DNA of 32,343 nucleotides from Thermococcaceae archaeon (GTDB lineage: Archaea > Methanobacteriota_B > Thermococci > Thermococcales > Thermococcaceae), in contig JASGLT010000021.1 of the NCBI GenBank assembly GCA_030156945.1, positions 1-32,343 on the forward strand, in the 5' to 3' direction. The position numbers and the translations under genes are program-made. Of the stretch, positions 8,510 through 17,252 are shown piece after piece; position 1 is the first letter of the stretch, and every line of letters begins with the position of its first letter. The notes beneath the pieces were generated by a model. The model searched no databases. It saw only the letters and a program-made list of their open reading frames with translations, and was not told the DNA's origin.

Positions 8510-10003
8510 ATGAAAAAGCCCCTCGCTAGCAGTTTGCTTTTGAGTCTTTTAATTTTTAATCTTGTTTCATTACAGCCCTGCCTAGCTTACAGCCATCAGA
8601 GTGCCGTCAAAAACGTAATAATACTGATTGGAGACGGCATGGGTGTTGCACACGTTGAGATTACAAAGCTCGTATACGGCCACTTGAACATGGAGGACTT
8701 TCCTGTTACGGGACTAGAACTCACGGACTCTTTGAGCGGGGAAGTCACAGACTCCGCCGCGGCGGGAACCGCGATAGCCACCGGAGTCAAAACGTACAAC
8801 GGCATGATTTCGGTTACCAACGTTACCGGGAGGATAACAAACGTAACAACTCTGCTCGAAGTAGCACAGACACTTGGTAAATCCACTGGGCTAGTGACCA
8901 CTACTAGGATCACCCACGCAACCCCCGCGGTGTTTGCCTCCCATGTTCCCGACAGGGACATGGAAGATGAAATAGCGAGGCAACTAATATTACACAGGGT
9001 TAACGTCCTCCTTGGTGGCGGGAAAAAGGAATTCGACGAAGATACGCTAAAAATGGCAGAAGACTATGGATACAATATAGTTTTCACTAAGGAAGAGCTC
9101 GAAAAATCCGAGGGAGATTTCATTCTGGGGCTTTTTGCAGACAGTCACATTCCCTATGTGCTGGACAGAGAGCCAGGGGACGTTGGGCTCCTAGACATGA
9201 CCAAAAAGGCGATTTCGGTATTGGAGAGGAATCCAAATGGATTCTTCCTTATGGTCGAAGGTGGAAGGATCGACCATGCTGCCCATGAAAACGATATTGG
9301 ATCGGTTGTTGCAGAAACCAAGGAGTTCGACGATGTCGTTGGATATATCCTCGAGTATGCAAGGAAGAGAGGAGATACCCTGGTAATAGTGCTGGCCGAC
9401 CATGAGACTGGAGGGCTTGCAATAGGTCTGACGTACGGAAACTCGGTCAACGAAAAGGCCATCAAAGGAATAAAAGCCAGCGCGTCAAGAATAGCCAGCG
9501 AGATTAAAGTAACTGGCGACATAAGGGGAATCTTCAAAAAATACGCCGACTTCGAGCCGACAATTGAAGAGATCGCCTACATCAAGAAGACTCTGAACTC
9601 AACTGACAGGTATGCACTCCAGAATGCGGTGGTCGAAATTATTAACAGACGCGTTGGCGTGGGCTTCGTCTCACACAAACACACTGGAGCCCCAGTTCCC
9701 CTTTTGGCATATGGGCCTGGATCGGAAAATTTCGGGGGCTTTTTGCACCATGTAGACACTGCAAAGCTGATCGCAAAGCTGATGCTCTTCGGAAGGGAAA
9801 ACACGCCAATCACGATCTCCGGAGTGAGCGGCATTAAAGGAGACATAACAGGCGACTCCGAGGTGGATAGGAGAGACGCGTACATAACTCTAATGATGCT
9901 CTTGGGAGAGAATGTGGACAATGAGGCAGAAAAAAGAGTTGACATGGACCGCAACGGCATGATAGACCTGAAGGATGTGCTTCTGATTCTCCAGGAATCC
10001 TAA
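8510..10003 (+). CDS. Secreted alkaline phosphatase with C-terminal dockerin-like domain
   Basis: The enzyme releases phosphate from organic esters outside the cell. A signal peptide occupies residues 1-26 (cleavage near CLA-YS). The alkaline phosphatase fold shows the metal Asp in IGDGMG (residue 42), the nucleophile Ser82 in TDSAAAGTA, EGGRIDHAAHEND, LADHETGG and a late HTGAPVPLLAYGPG zinc-ligand motif. The last 54 residues (444-497) form a separate unit with two Ca-loop repeats, GDITGDSEVDRRDA and VDMDRNGMIDLKDV, matching the paired loops of type I dockerin domains. Such a tail suggests anchoring to a cohesin-bearing or other surface partner; no cohesin is seen in this window. It sits between pstS and the Pst genes, and GGGGGTG precedes its ATG. 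Confidence 0.92.
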   Translation: MKKPLASSLLLSLLIFNLVSLQPCLAYSHQSAVKNVIILIGDGMGVAHVEITKLVYGHLNMEDFPVTGLELTDSLSGEVTDSAAAGTAIATGVKTYNGMISVTNVTGRITNVTTLLEVAQTLGKSTGLVTTTRITHATPAVFASHVPDRDMEDEIARQLILHRVNVLLGGGKKEFDEDTLKMAEDYGYNIVFTKEELEKSEGDFILGLFADSHIPYVLDREPGDVGLLDMTKKAISVLERNPNGFFLMVEGGRIDHAAHENDIGSVVAETKEFDDVVGYILEYARKRGDTLVIVLADHETGGLAIGLTYGNSVNEKAIKGIKASASRIASEIKVTGDIRGIFKKYADFEPTIEEIAYIKKTLNSTDRYALQNAVVEIINRRVGVGFVSHKHTGAPVPLLAYGPGSENFGGFLHHVDTAKLIAKLMLFGRENTPITISGVSGIKGDITGDSEVDRRDAYITLMMLLGENVDNEAEKRVDMDRNGMIDLKDVLLILQES

Positions 10004-10033
10004 CCCTTTAACATTTTAGGCTTGGTGAGAACG

Positions 10034-10849
10034 ATGAAGCTCGGCGTCAACTCCTGCATCGTCAAGGAAATCAGCGGGAAGGGGTTTTCATTAGATAACC
10101 TTCAAGTGGACTTCATCGAGCTTGGCTTTGACGATTCTGGTATCATTAAGAACGAAGAGATAAACTGGGAAGCACTCAAAAACCTTGAGGGCCTTGGGGT
10201 TGAGTTCACACTCCACGCTCCGACTGCAGATGGAAAGAACCTCCCGATAGACCTCGGAGTCTATGGGAAAGAGCCGGTAAAGAGGATGGAGAAGGTAATC
10301 AGAATCGCCAGCCATCTCGGCGCAGAGGTCATCGTCCTTCACGGTGGGGATATCAGAAAGAGCTACACGAAGGCCTACGTAAACACTCTGAGACACCTAA
10401 GGGGGCTTAAGCCAATAGCGGAAGACCACGGAGTAAAGCTCGTCGTTGAGAACCTCTTTGAGGGGAGAATCGGAGCGCTTCCTCACGAGCTTCTCACATT
10501 CATTAGTGAGGGCTTTGAGCTGTGCTTTGACATCGGACACGCTTTCCTGACATCCATGAGTTCCGGGCTTAGGATTGACGAGTTTAACGTGATCTTCCCA
10601 TACACGAGCCACCTCCACATCCACGATAACAACGGCTCCAGAGACGAACACAGGCCGCTCGGCGAGGGCATGATAGGTTTTTCTTACGTCGGCAGAGTGG
10701 TGGAACTTACAAAAGCCGAAAGGGCCGTCATGGAGATAAGAAGGTACAGCGGGAAGGATTCAGTCCTCCCAAACGTGAGTTTCTTCCGCAACATGCCGGA
10801 CGAAAATTTTTCAAGGGTAGAAAAGGCGGAAGGGGGTAGTAAGGCTTGA
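10034..10849 (+). CDS. Sugar phosphate isomerase/epimerase-like TIM-barrel protein
   Basis: This 271-aa protein fits the xylose isomerase-like/AP endonuclease 2 superfamily. It opens with MKLGVNS, has beta-strand ends carrying likely metal or substrate residues (FTLHAP, VIVLHGGD, LVVENLFEG, LCFDIGHAF, HLHIHDNNG) and ends with ERAVMEIR. The His, Glu, Asp pattern is that of a divalent-metal TIM barrel, and LHIHDN is a hallmark of the group. The precise substrate is unknown. Its place inside a phosphate operon suggests a phosphorylated sugar or a related phosphate-sparing reaction (inference). ATG 10034 is preceded by GGTGA at 5 nt. Its TGA overlaps the TTG start of pstC, so translation is probably coupled. 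Confidence 0.75.
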   Translation: MKLGVNSCIVKEISGKGFSLDNLQVDFIELGFDDSGIIKNEEINWEALKNLEGLGVEFTLHAPTADGKNLPIDLGVYGKEPVKRMEKVIRIASHLGAEVIVLHGGDIRKSYTKAYVNTLRHLRGLKPIAEDHGVKLVVENLFEGRIGALPHELLTFISEGFELCFDIGHAFLTSMSSGLRIDEFNVIFPYTSHLHIHDNNGSRDEHRPLGEGMIGFSYVGRVVELTKAERAVMEIRRYSGKDSVLPNVSFFRNMPDENFSRVEKAEGGSKA

Positions 10850-11766
10850 GGAAGGTTGAATCTTTCAAGGTAGCCACTTATCCCGCCGTTATCATCGTCT
10901 TCCTGCTGTTCGCGGGGATGCTCTTCGTTTACTTTACCAACGCCCTTCCAGCGCTCCACAGGTACGGCCTCGACCTCTACCTGGAGAACGTCTGGAGAGC
11001 GGCTGAAGAGCCGAGCGAAGAGGTCTATGGAATAGCGGCAGCTATATGGGGAAGCATCTACACTTCAATTATAGCGATTCTCATAGCCCTGCCACTATCG
11101 GTGGCCTACTCGGTGTTCGTCGTTGACTACGCACCGAAGAGGCTGAAGAACGCCTTCATAATCCTCTCCGACATAATGGCTGGCCTTCCGACGATAATCT
11201 ATGGAATATGGGGAGCGTTCTTCCTCGTCCCGTTCCTGAGGGATTGGATTATGAAGCCCCTTTACGATCACCTCTCCTTCATTCCGCTCTTTTCCTATCC
11301 GCCGGTTGGTGGCTACAGCTACCTCTCGGCGGGAGTTCTCCTGGCGATAATGGTCACTCCCTTCGCCTCCGCTATAATAAGAGAAGCCTACAACATGGTG
11401 CCCTTCACCTACAGGGAAGCAATCTACTCCCTCGGGGCAACGAGGTACGAAGCAACCAAAATCCTCCTCGGCTACATAAAGCCGGCAATAATCTCTGGAA
11501 CGATCCTTGCCTTCGGAAGAGCCGTAGGTGAGACGGTCGCCGTTTCCCTCGTGATAGGGAACACGTTCAACCTGACAACGGCCCTCTTCGCACCGGGATA
11601 CACAGTCTCTTCGCTAATAGCCAACCAGTTCGGCAACGCCTTCATCTACGAGTACATGACCTCGACTCTCTTCGCGGCCGGATTAATACTCTTCGTAATC
11701 GGATTGGCCGTGAACGTGGTCGGCCTCAAGATGCTCAAGAGGTGGGAGAGAGATGTTAACATCTAA
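10846..11766 (+). CDS. pstC: Phosphate ABC transporter permease PstC
   Basis: A six-helix inner-membrane channel subunit of 306 aa. It has an N-terminal helix at about 12-30, an extracellular loop, five further helices, and the permease-ATPase coupling loop EAIYSLGATRYEATKILLG. GRAVGETVAVSLVIG follows, which is characteristic of PstC/PstA. The start is TTG at 10846 within a TTGA overlap with the upstream stop, with GGGGGT about 8 nt before; no ATG or GTG lies close by. The end overlaps pstA by 14 nt. It forms the channel with PstA and is powered by PstB. Confidence 0.92.
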   Translation: MRKVESFKVATYPAVIIVFLLFAGMLFVYFTNALPALHRYGLDLYLENVWRAAEEPSEEVYGIAAAIWGSIYTSIIAILIALPLSVAYSVFVVDYAPKRLKNAFIILSDIMAGLPTIIYGIWGAFFLVPFLRDWIMKPLYDHLSFIPLFSYPPVGGYSYLSAGVLLAIMVTPFASAIIREAYNMVPFTYREAIYSLGATRYEATKILLGYIKPAIISGTILAFGRAVGETVAVSLVIGNTFNLTTALFAPGYTVSSLIANQFGNAFIYEYMTSTLFAAGLILFVIGLAVNVVGLKMLKRWERDVNI

Positions 11767-12583
11767 CCGAAAGACCAAAGAGAAGGTCTTTTTCATAGGG
11801 ATCGGTGCGCTCACCATCCTAATCTTCATACCGCTGTTCCATATCATAGCCACAGTCCTGATCAAGGGATTTCCGGTGATAGCCGAGAGGGGGACGAAGT
11901 TCCTCACGGGGACGCTCAGCGAGGGGGGAATAGGTCCAGCCATAGCGGGAACCTTCATCCTTACGTTCCTCTCTGCTCTCCTCGGTCTTCCAGTTGCTTT
12001 CCTCGTCGGAGTTTACGCCTACGAATATCCTAAGAGCACACTCGGCCAGTGGACCAAGACTCTCCTTCAAATAATGATAGAGTTCCCGACGATACTGGTC
12101 GGAGTCTTCGTGATGCAGGTCGTGGCCGTTCCGATGGGCACCTACTCCGCCCTAGCTGGGGCCTTAGCACTGGCGATAATTCTCACTCCCTACGTGGCCG
12201 TTTACACCCACGAGGCACTCAGAGAGATACCCTCAACATACAGGGAGGCAGGCTTTTCCCTCGGGCTCACGAGGGCAAAGGTCGTCTTCAGAATCCTCGC
12301 GCCGATGGCGAAGCGCGGCATTTTGACAGGCATCCTCATAGGAATGGCCAAAGTCGCTGGAGAAACCGCGCCGCTCCTCTTCACAGCAGGAGGACTTTAC
12401 GAGAGCTATCCATCCTCCGTAACCAAGCCCGTCGGTGCCGTTCCACTCCTCATCTACCAGCTCGTCCAGAGCCCGAATCCAGTGGACCATGCAACCGCCT
12501 GGGGAGCCTCTCTGGTTCTCCTGGCGATTTTCCTCGGGATATTCATCCCGATACGCCTTAGCCTTAAGGAGGTGAGACTGTGA
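11753..12583 (+). CDS. pstA: Phosphate ABC transporter permease PstA
   Basis: The second channel subunit, 276 aa, has a first helix at about 10-35 and five more after a short external loop. The coupling loop is [20 protein letters not shown], followed by [16 protein letters not shown], the conserved PstA segment. It overlaps pstC by 14 nt at its start and pstB by 4 nt (GTGA) at its end, so PstC, PstA and PstB are almost certainly produced together. Sequence and length are ordinary for archaeal PstA. Confidence 0.93.
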   Translation: MLTSNRKTKEKVFFIGIGALTILIFIPLFHIIATVLIKGFPVIAERGTKFLTGTLSEGGIGPAIAGTFILTFLSALLGLPVAFLVGVYAYEYPKSTLGQWTKTLLQIMIEFPTILVGVFVMQVVAVPMGTYSALAGALALAIILTPYVAVYTHEALREIPSTYREAGFSLGLTRAKVVFRILAPMAKRGILTGILIGMAKVAGETAPLLFTAGGLYESYPSSVTKPVGAVPLLIYQLVQSPNPVDHATAWGASLVLLAIFLGIFIPIRLSLKEVRL

Positions 12584-13341
12584 ACTTCGCGATAGAGACT
12601 GTTAACCTAAACGTTTACTACGGCCAGAACCATGTGATAAAGGGCGTTGACCTCAAAATCCCGAACAGGGGGGTCTTTGCACTCATGGGGCCAAGCGGCT
12701 GTGGAAAGAGCACGATGCTGAGGACTTTCAACAGGCTGATAGAGCTGAACGAGGGTGCAAGGGTTGATGGCGAAGTAAGGCTCTTCGGAGAGAACATCTA
12801 TTCGGGGGACGTTGACCCGATAGAGGTCAGGAAGAGAGTTGGAATGGTGTTCCAGTACCCGAACCCTTTCCCCCACCTGACCATCTACGACAACGTTGCC
12901 ATAGGCCTCAAGCTAAACGGACTGGTTAAGTCCAAGGAAGAGCTCGACGAAAGGGTTGAATGGGCTCTGAAGAAGGCCGCCCTATGGGACGAGGTCAAGG
13001 ACAGGCTGAACGACTATCCAGGGAACCTCTCTGGTGGCCAGAGGCAGAGGCTCGTTATAGCGAGGGCCCTGGCTATGAAGCCGGAGGTTCTTCTGATGGA
13101 CGAGCCGACGGCCAACATTGACCCTGTTGGAACTGCCAAGATAGAGGAGCTCCTCCTAGAGCTTAAGGAGGACTACACGATAGTACTCGTCACACATTCG
13201 CCCGCCCAAGCGGCGAGAGTTGCTGACCACGTCGCCTTCCTCTACCTCGGTGAGCTGATAGAAGTTGGGCCAGCAAGGAAGGTCTTCGAGAACCCGGAGC
13301 ATGAATTAACTGAGAAATACGTTACGGGGGCGCTTGGATGA
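12580..13341 (+). CDS. pstB: Phosphate ABC transporter ATPase PstB
   Basis: The ATPase subunit of 253 aa carries all motifs: Walker [10 protein letters not shown] at residues 37-45, Q-loop [11 protein letters not shown] near 89-99 (typical of PstB), signature LSGGQ at 150-154, Walker B LLMDE at 171-175 with the D-loop NIDP, and the switch His in THSP. The start is GTG, overlapping the pstA stop as GTGA, with AAGGAGGTGA just upstream as ribosome site. The end overlaps the first phoU-like gene as ATGA. The position and PNPFPH motif separate it from other ABC ATPases in the window. Confidence 0.95.
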   Translation: MNFAIETVNLNVYYGQNHVIKGVDLKIPNRGVFALMGPSGCGKSTMLRTFNRLIELNEGARVDGEVRLFGENIYSGDVDPIEVRKRVGMVFQYPNPFPHLTIYDNVAIGLKLNGLVKSKEELDERVEWALKKAALWDEVKDRLNDYPGNLSGGQRQRLVIARALAMKPEVLLMDEPTANIDPVGTAKIEELLLELKEDYTIVLVTHSPAQAARVADHVAFLYLGELIEVGPARKVFENPEHELTEKYVTGALG

Positions 13342-13943
13342 AAAGGAAAGCCCTGGAGAAGGCCCGAAATCTTTTGAAGGCGGAGGGGAATGGGGTCTTA
13401 AATGGCATGAGAACCCTGACAGCCGAGACGCAGAGAAACGAGTACGGGAGAATGGAAGACCTCCTCTGGGAAGTTGCCAATACGAGCGAAGAGCTGAACG
13501 ACGTTCTAATAGAGATACTCCTCCGCTATCAACCAATGGCCAGTGAGCTTCGATTCGTCAGGTCAGCCTTAAATGCAAACTACGACCTGTACAGAATGAT
13601 GAGACACCTCTCCCGCATTGAGGTTCTGCTCGGCCTCCACGGATCGGAGGAGCAGAGGGATCTCGTGATGGAGGCGATGGAGATTTTCCACTCATGGGTC
13701 ATTAGGGGAGTCGAGGCCTTGGTCTCAAAAAAGGAAATACCAGTGGAGGAGCTCCCTTTCATTGAGTTCGAGTTTAACGAACTCTGGAATTCCTATGTTA
13801 AGACAGAGAACCCCTACGTTATGGGAACCTTAATCCACCTGGCGGGCTTCTTCAATCATACAAAGAACCTGCTTCGCTCGGCTGTTTACTACCTCCTGGG
13901 TTCTAAAGGGCTCAAAAAGACTCCCATACTGTATATAGTTTGA
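13338..13943 (+). CDS. PhoU-like protein, divergent paralogue
   Basis: This 201-aa all-helical protein is related to the next gene and to PhoU, the regulator that links Pst transport to phosphate signalling. The first half keeps the PhoU pattern [18 protein letters not shown], matching DLRFIQSSIDVSYDLYRI in its neighbour. In the second half the expected metal-binding E-R-x-x-D helix is replaced by [12 protein letters not shown], so the second three-helix bundle has lost its acidic site. It overlaps pstB by 4 nt (ATGA). It may have become a structural partner of the second PhoU; this is inference. Assignment to the PhoU superfamily is supported by context and by the paralogue. Confidence 0.75.
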   Translation: MKRKALEKARNLLKAEGNGVLNGMRTLTAETQRNEYGRMEDLLWEVANTSEELNDVLIEILLRYQPMASELRFVRSALNANYDLYRMMRHLSRIEVLLGLHGSEEQRDLVMEAMEIFHSWVIRGVEALVSKKEIPVEELPFIEFEFNELWNSYVKTENPYVMGTLIHLAGFFNHTKNLLRSAVYYLLGSKGLKKTPILYIV

Positions 13944-13952
13944 GGTGATACC

Positions 13953-14546
13953 ATGAGGAAACTCCTTGATATTGGTGAGGAACAGCTCAGGAAGCTGATA
14001 AACGAGATGGGAAGCGATGCCCTCAACTCCCTGGAGAACGCCAGGAAAAGCCTCAAAGGGGAGTTTAACTCAACGGAGGAGATTTCGAGCAAGCTCCACC
14101 TTCTCAGGAACGAAGTTCTCGATATAGCAACAGAGCTCCTCGTGAGGTACTCGCCAGTTGCCAGCGATCTGCGCTTTATCCAGAGCTCGATAGATGTATC
14201 CTACGACCTCTACAGGATTTCGCGCTATGCCATGGAGATAGAGAGGACGGCTAAGATAGTGGGAGCCGAGGAAAGCGAGCTCATCAAGGAAGGCTTTGAG
14301 CTGACTATTGAGGCCGTTAAAACTGCCATAGAGGCCTTTGAGAACCTCGATGAAGTCTCAGCAGGAAAGCTCCTTGAGATAGACAACAGGATAGACGACC
14401 TATACATCCAATCCTTGGAGAACCTGAAAAGCTTGGCCTCTTCTCCAGTTGAGGCCCTCATAATGCGCCACCTGGAGAGAATAAGCGACCACGCGAAGGA
14501 AATCGGGGCGAGGGTCGTTTACGTGAAGGAAGGGAAGAGGGTGTGA
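13953..14546 (+). CDS. phoU: PhoU family phosphate uptake regulator
   Basis: The protein has 197 aa and two similar three-helix bundles. The first carries SDLRFIQSSIDVSYDLYRISRYAMEIE and the second RHLERISDHAKEIG, the classic PhoU metal-cluster motif with E-R-x-x-D. PhoU proteins bind metal clusters and modulate the Pst transporter and phosphate signalling. In archaea no PhoR/PhoB pair is generally present, so direct action on PstB is the likelier role (inference). It starts 9 nt after the previous stop with a strong GAGGTGAT site. It closes the operon; a T-rich stretch follows. Confidence 0.88.
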   Translation: MRKLLDIGEEQLRKLINEMGSDALNSLENARKSLKGEFNSTEEISSKLHLLRNEVLDIATELLVRYSPVASDLRFIQSSIDVSYDLYRISRYAMEIERTAKIVGAEESELIKEGFELTIEAVKTAIEAFENLDEVSAGKLLEIDNRIDDLYIQSLENLKSLASSPVEALIMRHLERISDHAKEIGARVVYVKEGKRV

Positions 14547-14549
14547 ATG

Positions 14550-14568
14550 CATTTTACTTCTTTTTAAG
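14550..14568 (+). terminator. T-rich terminator after the phosphate operon
   Basis: A run of thymines broken by few other bases (TTTTACTTCTTTTTAAG) begins 4 nt after the phoU stop. Archaeal RNA polymerase terminates at such T-rich tracts without a hairpin. The next gene, a separate ABC exporter, starts about 100 bp on with its own A/T-rich promoter sequence. Confidence 0.45.
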
Positions 14569-14653
14569 TCCCTCAAAGAGTTCATCACTCTGAACTTCAG
14601 AGAAACCGCGGGCCTTTTATGGAGTTTCACAAATTTATGTAAGGTGCAGTACG

Positions 14654-15535
14654 ATGATGGCGCTCAGGATAAAGGGTCTTAGGAAACGCTACGGCGACTT
14701 CGAGGCCCTGAAGGGGGTTGACCTCGAAGTCCGCGAAGGGGAGATATTCGCCCTTCTCGGCCCAAACGGGGCCGGAAAGACCACCCTCATAAGAATTCTG
14801 GCGGAAGGGCTCGCCTACGACTCCGGTGAGATAAAGGTGTTTGGTAAGGAGCTTTCAAGGGAAACGAGGAGGCTCATAGGCTACGTCCCCCAGGAGAGCA
14901 TAGCCTACGATCTGCTTACGGTGAGGGAGAACCTCGAGTTCTACGCCGACCTATACAACGCCTCCCGCGAGAGGATAGGGGAGCTCATCGAGCTTTTCTC
15001 TCTGCCCGAGAAAAAGAAGGCAAAGGAGCTGAGCGGAGGCTTTAAGAGGCGTTTGAATCTTGCAATAGCCCTCCTGTACGATCCAAAAATCCTTATTCTC
15101 GACGAACCGACGACGGGACTGGACGTGCCTTCGAGGCGGGAGTTCTGGGAGATTATACGAAACTTCCGGAACGAGGGAAAGACCGTTCTCCTCGCGACCC
15201 ACTACATGGAGGAGGCGGAGGAGCTCGCAGACAGAGTCGCGGTGATGAACGAGGGGAAGGTCATCGCAACCGGAACGCCCGGGGAGCTGAAGCATCTCAT
15301 TGGCGAGGAGAGCATAATAACGATCAGGGGGCTTTTGAAGGGGCTGGAGGGCATAGGCTATCCCTTCGTTGAGAGGGGGAGCGAGATAAGGGTTCGCGTG
15401 AGAAACCCGCGGGAGGCCCTGCCAGAAATAGTTGAAATCCTTGTGAAAGCCGGGAGCAGCGTGAAGGAGATAAAGATTGAGGAGCCGACGCTCGAGGATG
15501 TCTTCGTGAAGCTGACCGGGAGGGGGCTGGAATGA
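14654..15535 (+). CDS. ABC-2 type transporter ATP-binding protein
   Basis: This 293-aa ATPase has Walker A GPNGAGKTT at 36-44, Q-loop YVPQES near 77-82, signature LSGG at 126-129, Walker B ILILDE near 146-151, and switch His in ATHYMEEAEELADRV. The phrase THYMEEAE and the roughly 80-residue C-terminal extension are typical of DrrA/NatA-like exporters. The permease gene overlaps its stop by 4 nt (ATGA), so the two form one transporter. AAGGTG lies 7-9 nt before ATG 14654; ATG 14657 is equally possible. The substrate is unknown: related systems export drugs, sodium or lipids. Confidence 0.9.
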   Translation: MMALRIKGLRKRYGDFEALKGVDLEVREGEIFALLGPNGAGKTTLIRILAEGLAYDSGEIKVFGKELSRETRRLIGYVPQESIAYDLLTVRENLEFYADLYNASRERIGELIELFSLPEKKKAKELSGGFKRRLNLAIALLYDPKILILDEPTTGLDVPSRREFWEIIRNFRNEGKTVLLATHYMEEAEELADRVAVMNEGKVIATGTPGELKHLIGEESIITIRGLLKGLEGIGYPFVERGSEIRVRVRNPREALPEIVEILVKAGSSVKEIKIEEPTLEDVFVKLTGRGLE

Positions 15536-16746
15536 ACCCGCGGGCCATTAAGGGCATCTTAATCAAGGATTTAAAGGAGGTAAGGCGCGAGAAGATGGTG
15601 GTTTTCTGGGTATTCGTCTTTCCCCTGATGTGGGTCACCCTCATGGGCGGCCTCTGGGGAAGCCCGGGCTCTCCGGTAACGGTTGATGTAGGCATCGTTA
15701 ACCCCGGAGGGAACTTTTCGACCCTCATAACCGGTGTTATGGAGAACGTAACCATCAACGGAACGCACCTCTTCGACGTTAGGGAGTTCCCGGACGTTTC
15801 CTCGGGCCTTGAAGCGTTAAAACGGGGCAGCGTAAACGCTCTCATCCTCTTTCCAAAAGATTTCGACGCCAACATAAGCTCCGGACTGCAGGGGAAGGTA
15901 GTGGTCTATTTCGACAGAACCGACCCCCAGGACTACCAGATAGTGAGCTCCATAATAAGGAGCTTCTTCTCCGGGGTCGGGAGGGAGTTCAGGGAGCGGA
16001 AGATGGAGATGATGATGGCCTACATCCCGGGGGAGTACTTTGAGACGTACAACCTCTCGGAGGAGCGGATTAGGGAGTACTTCCTCGCGAGTGCCGAGCC
16101 TATAGCGCTCGAAGAGAGGAGCGTCCGTGGAGAGAAGGGAGAAGGGATAAGGTTTTACGTGACGGGCTTCATAGGGATACAGTTCCTCTTCGCCACGATG
16201 CTTTCGATAGGGAGCTCCGTGCTCGAGGAGATAAACAAGGGTACCCTCCGGAGGATAGCGGCCTCGCCAACGACGCCCTGGGACTTCCTGATCGGAAAGA
16301 GCCTCTCAACCCTAATCACCATAACCGTGAGCATACTCGTGGGAATAGCCTACGCGAGGCTGGTTTTCGGCTCAACGCTCTTCCCGAGCCCCTTCGGCTG
16401 GCTTATCATCTTCACGGCGGCGGTCTTCTCGATGAGCCTTGGTTTGGCAATAGCGATGCTCACCCGGAGCGAGAGGTCAACTACCGCTATTGTGAACCTC
16501 GTCTCCATGCCCCTTCTGTTCTTAGCTGGCATAGTCATTCCCGCGAGCATAATGCCCGAGTGGGCGAGACCCATAGCCCACTACTTCCCCCTCGGAAGGG
16601 CCCTGAAGGTGCTGAGGCTCTCCGACATCTACGGGAGGCCAACGGGGGAGCTGATGGGGGACTTCACCTACGTGCTCATCTGGAGCGTCGTTATGGCGGT
16701 ACTCGCGGTGGCCAGCTACGCGTGGGCAATAAAGAGGATGGAGTGA
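15532..16746 (+). CDS. ABC-2 type transporter permease
   Basis: The protein has 404 aa, with one N-terminal transmembrane helix (about residues 20-40), a long extracytoplasmic domain (about 40-215) containing several Asn glycosylation-like sites, and five helices in the C-terminal half. The interhelical segment EEINKGTLRRIAASPTTPWDFLIGK is the usual cytoplasmic motif of ABC-2 permeases of the ABC2_membrane_3 type. It overlaps the ATPase gene by 4 nt and ends in a sequence capable of forming a bulged hairpin. The substrate cannot be read from sequence. Confidence 0.87.
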   Translation: MNPRAIKGILIKDLKEVRREKMVVFWVFVFPLMWVTLMGGLWGSPGSPVTVDVGIVNPGGNFSTLITGVMENVTINGTHLFDVREFPDVSSGLEALKRGSVNALILFPKDFDANISSGLQGKVVVYFDRTDPQDYQIVSSIIRSFFSGVGREFRERKMEMMMAYIPGEYFETYNLSEERIREYFLASAEPIALEERSVRGEKGEGIRFYVTGFIGIQFLFATMLSIGSSVLEEINKGTLRRIAASPTTPWDFLIGKSLSTLITITVSILVGIAYARLVFGSTLFPSPFGWLIIFTAAVFSMSLGLAIAMLTRSERSTTAIVNLVSMPLLFLAGIVIPASIMPEWARPIAHYFPLGRALKVLRLSDIYGRPTGELMGDFTYVLIWSVVMAVLAVASYAWAIKRME

Positions 16747-16862
16747 GCCACAGATGGCTACGGTCGAACACGTGGCCACTCTGAAGTACACACCTACATA
16801 GTCGAGTGAATTTCCACAAACTTTTTTAAGTTGTATTTCACTTATTTTTTGAGGGATGGCTC

Positions 16863-17252
16863 GTGAAGAAGGCAAGTGCCGTTATTCTGGCCGTGGCCAT
16901 TTTCTTTGCAGTAGGCCTCGGCATTAACTACGCGATTAACCATTATGGCAGCTTCCATTACGAGTGGAAGAGGGGCTTCACGAACTACAACACCTACAAC
17001 CTGGCCGGGGACTCGGTTCTCAACGGCTACATCAGGGCGGACGGAGATGTCAGCGTGTACGTCCTCACAAAGGAGGATTTTGAAAAGATGAAGAGCGGCG
17101 AGCCCTTCAGCTATTACAAGGCCTGGGAGCACGTCCAGAGCGTCGAGTTCGATGGCATTAAGATACCCGACGGAGACTACATCCTCGTCGTCAAGAACGA
17201 AGGGGATGAGATGAGGTGGATCACCGCGAAGGTCGTAAACAAAAAAGAGTAG
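16863..17252 (+). CDS. Small membrane-anchored or secreted protein of unknown function
   Basis: A GTG-started protein of 129 aa begins with a basic KK pair and a hydrophobic helix at about residues 5-25 that could be a signal peptide or anchor. The exported part has short alternating strands (VLNGYIRADGDVSVYVL, then KIPDGDYILVVKN) that look like a small beta-sandwich, similar in outline to GOLD or prepeptidase C-terminal folds; that is a pattern impression only. TATA-like CTTTTTTAAG lies about 35 nt upstream and GAGGGATGG precedes the start. Its TAG directly abuts the stop of the convergent gene at 17253. No family was recognised. Confidence 0.65.
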   Translation: MKKASAVILAVAIFFAVGLGINYAINHYGSFHYEWKRGFTNYNTYNLAGDSVLNGYIRADGDVSVYVLTKEDFEKMKSGEPFSYYKAWEHVQSVEFDGIKIPDGDYILVVKNEGDEMRWITAKVVNKKE

